The notes under the pieces were generated by a model that worked only from the letters and a program-made list of their open reading frames with translations, was not told the origin of the DNA and made no database searches. Position numbers and translations under genes: made by a program. From contig JAKUCV010006169.1 of the NCBI GenBank assembly GCA_028386065.3, forward strand, positions 66,419 through 130,418: a stretch of 64,000 bases of DNA, in the 5' to 3' direction. This DNA comes from Turnera subulata. Taxonomy: Eukaryota > Streptophyta > Magnoliopsida > Malpighiales > Passifloraceae. Shown here one piece after another: positions 1-8,231 of this stretch (position 1 is its first letter; each line of letters opens with the position of its first letter).

Positions 1-945
1 TATGTATGACAATGAATGCTTAAAATGTAGAGAGTTGATTGTTTTTAAACAGAGATGTAAATCCTCTATTTATATGTCTCAAAACATGTATGACCGTTGT
101 GGAATCAATCCAAAGCACCTTTAGACAAGATAACATGGAATGCTGAAAGAGGTGTCTGCTCAAAACGGCGAAACATCGATGTTTAAACTTAGAACATCGA
201 TGTTTGGCCAGTAAACTTGAATTATTGGACCAACGGTCATGAGAACATCGATATTTACCAAGGGAACATCGATGTTTTGCCAGTAAATATGAATTATTGA
301 GTCCAACGGTCACTAGAACATCGATGTTTGCCATAGGAACATCGATGTTTTGGAACACTGCCAAAACTTGTTAAAAAAGATCTTCATGAGAACATCGATG
401 TCCGAAGGTAGAACATCGATGTTTGATGTTGGAACATCGATGTTTGCCATTTGAACATCGATGTTCTGAGGCTCTGCCAAAATTCTAAAGAAAACCAATT
501 GAAGGAACATAGATGCTTTGATGCTGCAAAAGATTTTAAGTGCAACGGTCACAAGAACATCGATGTTTGGGAAGCCAACATCGATGTTCTGAGCTATTGC
601 CTGTTTTTGAAAATTGTTTGAAGGCAGGAAAATCGATGTTGGAAACTTGAACATCGATGTTCAATACTCAAAAGTCATTTTTGTGTTTGAAAGAATGCTA
701 TTTGATGCATGTGTAAAATTGATTTTGTTTTGAGCCAATGTCTCAGAGGAATTGAGTGTTTTACCCTTGTACATTTTGTGTTCCTAACTCTTCTTGCTTG
801 TTACTTCAATTCTTGTGCTCTTTTCTCTTTAGACCTTTGCTCTTTGATTGATTTCTTTTTGCTTCAAGGTTGTCATCAATTGAGTCATGGTTGGTTTGTC
901 AATATCAAAACCCTGAAATGAGACAAGGAGGCATGAGTTCTAACA
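1..945 (-). repeat. 3' LTR of element A (copia, SIRE type), cut by window edge
   Basis: This is a long terminal repeat ending in TTCTAACA, whose reverse complement is the TGTTAGAA start of the element-sense LTR. It matches 15965-16880 almost base for base apart from small indels; the right copy lacks about 30 bp present here near 915-931. The first roughly 470 bp of the LTR lie outside the window. Most of the LTR body is an array of the palindrome AACATCGATGTT. It is followed at 946 by a polypurine tract (on the minus strand), which identifies it as the 3' LTR of an element lying to its right. Confidence 0.9.
172..661. repeat. Array of palindrome AACATCGATGTT in LTR A
   Basis: About fifteen perfect or one- to three-mismatch copies of the self-complementary 12-mer start at 172, 193, 244, 265, 317, 338, 391, 412, 433, 454, 506, 556, 577, 629 and 650. 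Within pairs the start-to-start distance is 21 bp; between pairs it is 50-53 bp. The 9 bp spacer between paired palindromes is not conserved. All distances lie close to multiples of 10.5 bp. The array is repeated in the other LTR copy (about 16136-16624). Function unknown. Confidence 0.9.
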
Positions 946-960
946 ATTCCCCCTTTTTGA
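946..960 (-). promoter_or_regulatory. Polypurine tract of element A
   Basis: On the minus strand the sequence reads AAAAAGGGGGAAT directly before the LTR start TGTTAGAAC. This is the expected plus-strand primer site of an LTR retrotransposon. The same tract lies at 16881-16895 beside the other LTR copy. Confidence 0.8.
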
Positions 961-1224
961 TAATGACAAACAAATAGGAGTATATGCCAAATTTATAAGT
1001 TCAAAATGAGGAATTAGCATGCACCAAGTTTTATGAATTCATAAGTAAGGTTAATTCCCCCTAAGTTTTTCAAGCTATGATTCCCTCTAACTTGGTGCAT
1101 ATTTCTTAGTGCATATACTTCTACTTCTACTTATCTTCCCCCTTTTGGCATTAGCAAAAAGAAATAGCAATAGGAAACATTTTATTGAATTTAAAAGGAT
1201 ATAAACAAAACAAGAGAGAAGAGT
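961..1224. other. Untranslated 3' internal region of element A
   Basis: AT-rich non-coding stretch between the polypurine tract and the end of the envelope-position ORF. It contains short runs of TTCCCCC. It is nearly identical to 16896-17158. No gene is seen. Confidence 0.6.
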
Positions 1225-2545
1225 TTAGAAAGATGGGCTTTCGCTCCCATCGTCATTATCATCATCAACATCAGATTATTGTGCAGGGATGTTTTCCTCT
1301 TCTTCTTCATTAGCTCCTTCTTCACCATCACCTCCTTCTTGACCATCCTCAACATCCATTGGAGTGAAGTCCTCATCAGCATCATCACCTTCATCTTCAA
1401 AATTGTAGCCATGAAGGGTGGTGTGATATGGTGGAGGATTATAATTCACACGGGCAAAGTAGGACCGAAGAGAGTGGCTTTGTCTTTGCACTTTCGTGTC
1501 AATCCTCTCTATTGCTCGGCCCATGCTTGTCATGCTTAATTGAAGTTTGTGGATGGAGTCAGCAATGGACTCAAGAGTGACTTCGGAGGTTTGGCGTCGA
1601 GAAGGGGCTGCACGGGAACTTTCTGCTTGGGCAGTCCTTGGAGCTTGCTCGGAAGTGGTGCCGGTCTTTGGTTCTTCCACAGATTTTCTGCTGTGAAATG
1701 TGGCATCACTGATTGTCCAAATTTTTGAATGGGGAACCTGTGCACCGATGCGAGAAACAACACCTGCATTCAACAAAATTCGCACTACCAGGAAGGCATA
1801 TGGTAGGAGATGGTCAGGAAATGTGTGCGGATAGTCCGACTGCATAAGCACAAATCGTGCCCAATTAATTGGTGCATGGTGAAGAATGGCATGAAGCACT
1901 TTCATATCTTCAACTGATATGATTGTGTGATTTCTGTCTCTTGGCTTGATGACCCGGGTGAGAAGGTAGAATAGAAGTCGGTACTCCGGGTTGATTATCT
2001 GAATGGTTGGCCTCCCGGAACTGTGACGAACAAGGGTCGTGAAGCCAAGCTCATTCAGAAAGGGTGGTTCATGGGTTGTGGCCCAATGATCACCTCCATA
2101 TGATGCAATATCGTCTCCCTGAAAAGGCAAGCCAGCAACTGTTCCGAATTCCTACAATGTCATGGTGATAGACACTCCATTGACACTAGCGGACAAGGTG
2201 TCACCTTCTCGTTGGAGAGTGAAGTAGAAAGCTCGAACGAATTCAACACTGTATTGCCAGCCCCTATTAGTCACGAATTCCTACAATCCCGATGCTCGAA
2301 GATTGGCTTCAAGCTGCGTGTAGTTCTGCTCCTTCAGGTAATCCACCGAAAGATATCGTGGAGATGCAATTGAGCGCTTGGAGAAGAGAGACATGAAGTT
2401 ATGGAGTTCGGCTCTGGTAGAGAACCAAATTGAGGTGCCTTCCACTGTAAATTAAGGAGCTGAGCTTGAAGAGCCTCCTCTTTGCTTTGATGATCTCTCC
2501 TTAGAGGGAGATTTGCCCTTGGAAGATTTCTTCCCACCTGGAAGA
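1225..2545 (-). pseudogene. Envelope-position ORF of element A (Transposase_32-like), degenerate
   Basis: The protein lies between pol and the 3' LTR, the place of the extra 'envelope-like' ORF in SIRE elements. Its N-terminal part is Lys/Ser-rich (GGKKSSKGKSPSKE). The middle has the pattern of the domain called putative plant transposon protein (Transposase_32): a segment with EFVRAFY, then LPFQGDD, then NPEYRLLFYLLTRVIKP and VEDMKVLHAILHH. A Ser/Ala-rich linker, a short helical stretch and a very acidic tail follow. In-frame stops lie at 2452-2454, 2281-2283, 2152-2154 and near 1274, so no full protein can be made. The truncated second copy at 17159-17479 has no stop at the position of the last one (CAA instead of TAA). 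In SIRE1 of soybean the equivalent ORF follows pol by stop-codon suppression; here pol is gone, so the ORF is an orphan. Family assignment is by pattern and is moderately sure. Confidence 0.7.
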
Positions 2546-2692
2546 ATCGATGTTTAAAACTACTGGTTGAAAATGATATGAGCTGAAGTCTAGTAAAAAT
2601 TGATGTTTGATCATCAACATCGATGTTTTGCAGCCTCGAGCCTAAGTTTGTTCATTCGGAACATCGATGTTTCGTTGTGCAACATCGATGTT
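2546..2692. repeat. Short cluster of the ATCGATGTT palindrome upstream of the envelope-position ORF
   Basis: Decayed or perfect copies of AACATCGATGTT lie at about 2546, 2596, 2616, 2660 and 2681, with the same 20-21 bp pair spacing as in LTR A. The cluster directly precedes the start of the minus-strand envelope-position ORF. Confidence 0.75.
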
Positions 2693-2905
2693 TTGCAGTC
2701 TCGGCTTTCTTGTTCCCCCTATCTTTTGGCTTAAATGAAGGGTACCTGCAAAAAGAACTTAGAAAATACTTCGACGCTCATGTCAATAAAGGAAAAACAA
2801 TAAAAATACACAAATTAGATCAATGTAGAGTCAGGGATTCTTAGTTCATTTCGAATTTTCGAAGAATAATTCTTTCTTTACGAATTTTGATAGTCTCGTC
2901 ACGGC

Positions 2906-2994
2906 TTACGTCAGCAACTCTCTCGAGTATTCCACTTTCTTCAACACGAAATCTCTTATATGTCCTTACCGTAATCACTTTGGGCTTATAAATA
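2906..2994 (+). promoter_or_regulatory. Putative promoter of first cassette ORF
   Basis: TTACGTCAG (2906-2914), resembling TGACG/as-1-type bZIP sites, is followed by TATAAATA at 2987-2994. The ATG at 3029 is 35 bp after the TATA box, so a transcript would have a leader of only some ten bases. Confidence 0.45.
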
Positions 2995-3028
2995 CCAACC
3001 TCATGCTTGGCAAGGCATATCTCAAACC

Positions 3029-3412
3029 ATGGATTCACCAATAAGAACGAGAACTACCTCTGACTCAGAGGAGTTAACCTATACTTTTGGTGATCCTCTC
3101 TTTGGTGATTCTGATGTTGAGGAAAATCCAAAGAAACGTTGCAAGCGGAGGAATGTACCTGGTCATTTAGAAGACACGGCCATATCTCGCAAGCGTCAAA
3201 ATAAGCCTGTCACCAAAGAAACTGATGATCCGAAGGGCAAAGGGATAGCTCACAGTAGTACACCATTACAGACACTTGGGCATCTAAACTTAGCCCTGAA
3301 GAAGATCAGCTCTGTTGTGATGCAGATCGAGATGGCCTGTATGGGACTTTCCTCCCAGGTTGAGAATGTCTGCAAACATGTAAAGGAACTGGAGAAGCAA
3401 GTGACTTCATAG
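3029..3412 (+). CDS. Small basic/coiled-coil protein of unknown function (127 aa)
   Basis: The start is ATG at 3029, in favourable context (ACCATGG), and the frame is open to TAG/TAA-bounded DNA at 3412. Residues 1-35 are acidic and Ser/Thr-rich. Residues about 35-41 (PKKRCKR) look like a nuclear localisation signal. Residues about 45-75 are Lys-rich. Residues about 83-127 form a predicted amphipathic helix or coiled coil (LNLALKKISSVVMQIE, then VENVCKHVKELEKQV). No enzyme motif is visible and I do not recognise the family. A TATA box upstream and an AATAAA-type signal about 25 bp downstream frame it as a compact transcription unit, antisense to element A. A DNA- or RNA-binding accessory protein would fit the layout, but that is inference. 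Confidence 0.45.
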   Translation: MDSPIRTRTTSDSEELTYTFGDPLFGDSDVEENPKKRCKRRNVPGHLEDTAISRKRQNKPVTKETDDPKGKGIAHSSTPLQTLGHLNLALKKISSVVMQIEMACMGLSSQVENVCKHVKELEKQVTS

Positions 3413-3436
3413 AATGCTTCTATTGTAATATTTTAT

Positions 3437-3450
3437 GAATAAATAAATAA
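3437..3450 (+). terminator. AATAAA-type polyadenylation signal
   Basis: The run AATAAATAAATAA follows the stop of the 127-residue ORF by about 25 bp. Confidence 0.4.
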
Positions 3451-3638
3451 GTAGTTCCTTTTTCTTAATCAAGCTTGTTTTTAAACATAAATGGTAGGAA
3501 TGATATAAGATCCAATAAAATCAAGCCTGTTATTATTAACCAAAAAGAATATAAGTGGTGAAATCACGAATTTCTTGTAATAATAGAAATCAAATATTCC
3601 TTGATAAAACGATGTTTATTATTTGTGTAAGCCAAAAA

Positions 3639-3969
3639 TGACGTCATAATACACGGCGAATTAATGACAATAATCAGCAACTACTTGTTCATAAACCCCA
3701 TATGAGCAAAAGCGACTTTTGGGATTCGTATCTTTTTATTGAAGAGCCAAGATAGCCAGAGTGAAGTAATAATGCATGTGAGAAGTGAGCTAAAAAACAC
3801 AAGTGTTTGTAGCCTGAAAACATGCAATGTGACAAGAGTACTAATGTAGACAGTGGTAAAGATTTTCAAAAAGAAGAGCCTTGAGGAGCGTAAACAATTT
3901 GTAGTTTTGTGAAAAGAGAGGTTTGCTTTACCGTTTATCGAAAAATAGGTAATCGTATTTCTATAAAAG
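3639..3969 (+). promoter_or_regulatory. Putative promoter of second cassette ORF
   Basis: A perfect TGACGTCA palindrome (3639-3646) lies upstream of TATAAAAG (3962-3969). The A/C-rich leader from about 3995 to 4058 (AAACCACAACAAGACAAAA just before the ATG) is typical of plant 5' leaders. The 3451-3638 stretch before it shows nothing recognisable. Confidence 0.45.
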
Positions 3970-4058
3970 GCAAAGCAATGGTTAGCAAATAATCAAAAGC
4001 ATTTTAAGAAAAATACAATTCAGAGAAAGAGAGATACACAAACCACAACAAGACAAAA

Positions 4059-4740
4059 ATGCCTGCTCCATCGTCTGTCTTCTTTGTTGAGGGGGCCTCC
4101 TTAGAAAGGAGGAATCGGCTAGCCTATAGCCTGATAAATGAGCAACAAGAGGAACTGCCACACGAGCTTGGGAGGATGCCTCATTTGGTCTTCATTGACG
4201 AGCTCTACTCGTCCCGGTTCTTTGTCACACCCATGGAGGAGACAATCTTCCTGGATCACCAAAGTACCCTGCGAGCTTCCTTCTACGGCTCGGCCAATTC
4301 CATCATGTTCTTCATCTCTGACAGACTTCAGGAGTTCAGGCTGGAGCCTTCTTGCCAGACTCTGAATGAGGGCAGCTATTACCAAATTTCATTGACTGCT
4401 CAGAGCGTTCCGTGGGCAACTGGCTTACCACCCACTTGGCCAAAAGCTCGCCTTCTGGTTTGGAACTGCAGAGGAATCACTAGGCGCTCCCATGAGTTCA
4501 CACGAACCTTGAGAGATCTGAAGAACCAGTACAAGCCCAACATGGTTCTGCTCACAGAGACCTTGTGGCAGCCTGAAGATAATCACGGTATCATCCCGCT
4601 TCGTTTTCCTCCAGCAAACCGGTTCGAACTTCATGGCTAAAACAATTCGGGCGGAATGTGGTTTCCTTGGAATGATAGCATTAGGATCAATATTGCTAAT
4701 GATCCTAACAGTTTCAGAGTCATCGCTATACCCAACCGTT
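4059..4740 (+). pseudogene. ORF fusing an unknown domain to the start of a LINE-type endonuclease domain
   Basis: ATG at 4059 opens 193 codons ending in TAA at 4638-4640. The same frame continues recognisably to about 4740. Residues 1-125 match no family I know (they include RMPHLVFIDELYSSRFF and NSIMFFISDRLQEF). From residue about 130 the pattern is that of the APE-type endonuclease at the N-terminus of plant LINE ORF2: VWNCRGI with the conserved Asn, a helix ending KPNMVLLTET with the catalytic Glu, then, after the stop, SGGMWFPWN and FRVIAIPN. The domain breaks off there, without the His/Asp residues or any reverse transcriptase. The strong upstream TATA box and plant-like leader are odd for a 5'-truncated LINE. 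It could be a chimeric gene or a mutated protein-coding fusion. Confidence 0.5.
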
Positions 4741-5092
4741 AAAACAAATAATAATAAAAATATTTATGTTTAAGCATGTGTATTATTTCTTTATGAATGT
4801 TCAATGATAAGCAGATGTTCCTTGACTTGATCTATTATGCTTGATGCGAAAAAGGAAACTATCTTGTTCTCTCGAGTTGTAGCATTTAGATATGAACCTA
4901 CTACCTAAATTTTACTATGCAAAATTAATTTACTTCTAAGCTCTTTTTCAACTGAGGTAAGATAGGATGCTCAAGACTATTATTACTCAAGAATAATATG
5001 TATGCAATAATCAATAAGCATTAATTAATTAAGTAAGCATTAAGAGCACTATTAAAAGTATAATAGAAAGAATAGAACGATTTCAACCAAAG
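4741..5092. other. AT-rich non-coding DNA
   Basis: A stretch rich in AATAAT and TTAATTAATTAA between the endonuclease fragment and the protease fragment of element A. No gene is seen. Confidence 0.5.
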
Positions 5093-5242
5093 GATGATTT
5101 TTTTTTTAACATTACCACTCATCCTTGCATTTCTACAAGAATCAATCAAGAACTTGGATGCTTCTTTGATCATGTGCTTGGAGCATCCGCTATCAAGGTA
5201 CCAAAGTACACTTGATGCCTTCAAGCATACCTACAAAACAAA
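5093..5242 (-). pseudogene. Start of element A protease, truncated
   Basis: On the minus strand the frame of gag continues through two stop codons (5243-5245 TGA, 5231-5233 TAG) into WYLDSGCSKHM, the active-site motif at the start of the copia protease (Asp-Ser-Gly). About 25 degenerate residues follow before homology ends near 5092. Everything downstream in pol (integrase, RT, RNase H) is absent. Confidence 0.75.
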
Positions 5243-6125
5243 TCAATGGGTTTTTGGTACCCAAATCTTCTTGGGACCTTGAGTGTTAGAGACATAATGG
5301 TAATGAGCTTCATCTCGTGCCCAATGCTTATGCCTAGTAAAGCAAATAGGAGCAGTGTGTCCTATCCTATTGCAATAATGGCAAATAACGTTAGGGTTGT
5401 ACATCCTTCTAGGTTGATAATAGTTACTGTATTGCCTATATTTGTGCACTTTGCTTACTTTGATTTCCTTAAGTTGAACCATAGATTTTTTAGGTTTTGT
5501 TTCAACTTTCTTCTTCTTAGGTTCATTCTTGAAACCTACTCCATGTTTAGTTGATTGCAAATTACCTAAGAGAGAATTTAAGTTCTTTTGAGGGGTGTTA
5601 AATTTCTTTAGGGTTGTTTCAAGTTCATTAACTTGTTCCTTTAATGTCTCACATGATGAACACTCTATAGTTTTTGTTTCAAGTTCTTCAACTTGTTCCT
5701 TTAATGACTTACATGATGAGCATTCCTTAATTGGACTTTCCGGTTTATTAGCACTCCTCTTTCCGTAAAACTTATTCTCTTCTTTAAGCTTTTCATTTTC
5801 ACTTGACACTTTCTCCATATCATTTTCTAGAGTTGCAAGTTGTTTCTTTAAGCCCTTATTAGTTCTAGATGCCGAAATGTATTCACCATAAAGCTCATTA
5901 AATGCATCTTGCAATTCTTCAAAAGTAAAATCTTCGCTTGAGTGAGAAGTACATACCTCTTCCGGTTCTTCCTCTCGTGCCATGAGATATAGGTTGGCCG
6001 TTTCTTCTTCATCGCTATCGGATGATTCGTCGCGGGAATCGCCTCCACAAGAAATGTATGCCCTTTGCTTCTTGTAGAGCTTCTTTTCCTTCCCTTCTTT
6101 TTCTTTGGGGCACGTGGGCTTTATG
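5243..6125 (-). pseudogene. Gag of element A, C-terminal part
   Basis: This is the second half of the capsid/nucleocapsid protein of element A, separated from its first half (14561-15437) by element B. It begins inside the first zinc knuckle, supplying its last four spacer residues and final Cys. A basic stretch (KEKEGKEKKLYKK) follows, then the acidic SIRE-type block DESSDSDEEETANLYLM, then a long coiled coil with a duplicated unit (ECSSCKSLKEQVEELE and ECSSCETLKEQVNELE). A second zinc knuckle, CHYCNRIGHTAPIC, has all four metal ligands. It ends in the linker IWVPKTH just before the protease. Apart from the stops at its end the frame is intact. Confidence 0.85.
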
Positions 6126-7650
6126 TGTAAGTATCCGGGCATGCAAATTGACAATCAAATGCAATAACATACACAGCGGAAAAACCGGATACACATGGAG
6201 GATCCAAGTGAAGGGTAGCTAAACCGAATAACAATTTTTACGTACCTAAATCGGTTGAGGTCTTTCACCCAACTGTAGGGACGAATCAGCAAGAGCTGGA
6301 CAGAAATCCCGCCCTTCTACGGTATCCACACGAACCGTGATAACTAGTTGGAATCGTCACACGATTACCAACCCGAGCACCCCCCGAACTGATGTGCTAG
6401 CAGCAGGTTTCCGGGAGCTAGTGTTTATGGTGTTTTTCTTCTTTCTCAAAGAAGGATGTGTGTAACCTGAAAAACTCTAAGCTCTCAAGTCTCTCAAGCT
6501 CTGAAAAATCAGACTCAAGGTGTAGAGTAATCTGATTACTCACTCCAATTAATGCATAGATTCTTAGAGACAAGAATGGCCAACATAATTGTCCATCCAA
6601 CATGATTAAGATTCCTCCACTATCTAGTCTAATCATGTCTCCACTATGCACTAATGGGATTACACATCACATGTTATCAGGTTTGGCTCAATAATTCTGA
6701 CAATTATTGAATCAAACCAGCCCAAAACGACCATGGTCCAACCACGGTCCAACCATACCTGGTCGAACCATGGTCCAACCATGGTTCAACCACCTGCTCG
6801 AATCAACGATTCTAAGTGTGTGACCCTGTAGGCACTTGTAACATCCGACAATAATTGTAAACTCATTTACAATTATAAGCAAAGAGCGGCATCTAGCAAC
6901 ACATCATTGCTACCCGAACGACAAGATCAGTACTGATTCAATATGCCTAGTAAGCATGTCATCGTCCCTTCGTCCCATTATCAAGATTAAACATGAGACA
7001 TGGAATATGTCAATCTCGCATATGTTTAATCTCGGTTTCTTGATCCTCGAGCTAACTATGTAAAACGGATACTAATGATATCACCATATCATAATCCGAG
7101 CACGGCCGTGCATTTACAGTTCAACTCTATCAAGAAACCAACCAATAATATACCCGTTATATGGGTTGGACGAATCCCCTCTGGATCATACAAATCTCAC
7201 TACACATTTATCATATACCCAATGATTATACTAAGTCTACTCATTTACGAAATAGCCAAGAGTAATATCAAAGTATACGACTCATATGTTGGGAACCTTG
7301 ATGATCACAGGTCTAAGGACAATACATATAAGAACCGCTAATGACAATCATATAACGTTCCATGTAGCGTTCTTATGTGGGTCGGTCCAGTCCATAAATT
7401 CTCTAACTTGTACCCGTATGTAGAATTCATATCACATATAATTCTCAACATACGCTAGTCTTAATTTATTATTACAACCCATCCATAATAATAATGGACT
7501 AGGGACATTTAAGAATATATAAATATTCTAGGGTTATAAATATGTGCAAGCGTTTATCTCATAAACGATATTTATTGGAATAACCTTAATGTGTATACAT
7601 GATTACAAATAAACATCCATTGATTAGCTTTTGGGCATATTACACTAACA
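6126..7650 (-). repeat. 3' LTR of element B
   Basis: It starts TGTAAGT and ends ACTAACA on the plus strand and aligns along its length with 13025-14560, with a few dozen differences by eye. It carries a small run of degenerate GGTCCAACCAT/C units at about 6728-6796. A third, solo copy of this LTR lies at 25409-26947 in the opposite orientation. Confidence 0.93.
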
Positions 7651-7664
7651 ATCTCCCACTTGCA
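7651..7664 (-). promoter_or_regulatory. Polypurine tract of element B
   Basis: The minus strand reads AAGTGGGAGAT directly before the LTR start TGTTAGTGTA. Confidence 0.75.
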
Positions 7665-8231
7665 CTAAAGCCAATCATACATATATCTAATACCAATGGA
7701 CGCAGCATGACCATCATGCTTCTGCTGTGTGAGCGGCTTAGTCAACGGATCTGCTACATTGTTCTCAGATGGAACTCTGCACAGTCTGACATCACCTCTA
7801 TCTATGTTCTCTCTAATAAGATGATAGCGTCGGAGAATATGTTTAGATCTCTGGTGGTATCTAGGTTCCTGAGCCTGTGCGATTGTCCCATTGTTATCAT
7901 AATAGAGCTCAATCGGACTCTCAATGCTCGAAACTACCCCAAGTTCAGTTACAAACTTCTTGATCCAAACAGCCTCTTTCGCCGCATCTGAGGCAGCAAT
8001 GTACTCAGCCTCGGTTGTAGAATCGACAACTTTCTCTTGCTTTGAACCCTTCCAGCATACAGCACCACCTCCAAAACAAAACACATAACCTGACTGCGAT
8101 CTAAAATCATCCCTATCGGTTTGAAAGCTAGCATATGTGTAGCCCTTTACAACAAGCTCATCCACGCTTCCGTAAACCAGGAATGCATCCTTAGTCCTTC
8201 TCAAGTACTTAAGGATGTTCTTAACCGCTGT
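7665..8231 (-). pseudogene. Element B RNase H domain
   Basis: This is the C-terminal end of the polyprotein. It follows RT directly but is cut off by a stop at 8232-8234, where the family has Trp before TAVKNILKYLRRTKD (TGG to TGA). Conserved blocks are STTEAEYIAASDAAKEAVW with the catalytic Glu, DNNGTIAQA with the second Asp, and SKHI near the end. The first catalytic Asp, normally in YTDAS, is Tyr here (YTYAS; codon at 8133-8135), so the enzyme should be dead even if translated. The ORF ends about 15 bp before the 3' LTR. Confidence 0.88.

Larger units (their letters stand above)
2820..5092 (+). other. Foreign segment replacing pol of element A
   Basis: Element A should have about 4 kb of pol (protease end, integrase, RT, RNase H) between 2700 and 5160. 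None is detectable. Instead there is DNA with two plus-strand ORFs, each preceded by an ACGTCA-type motif and a TATA box. The left boundary is approximate, after the palindrome cluster. The right boundary is about 5092, where the recognisable protease start breaks off in a T-rich run. Whether this is a captured host locus, a fragment of another element or a viral remnant cannot be decided from the sequence alone. Confidence 0.55.

Noticed and set aside
20..654. Minus-strand ORFs rich in NIDV/HRCS through LTR A
   Set aside because: They are translations of the palindrome array, present in two LTRs in shifting frames, without any family match.
172..661. CRISPR-like array (short palindromic repeats with spacers)
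   Set aside because: The repeats are 12 bp, the spacers are 9 or about 40 bp, and the array lies in a plant retrotransposon LTR; no cas genes are present.
2820..5092. Endogenous pararetrovirus
   Set aside because: TATA and TGACG-type motifs fit, but no reverse transcriptase, coat zinc finger, movement-protein motif or tRNA-Met site was found, and the second ORF matches a LINE endonuclease start.
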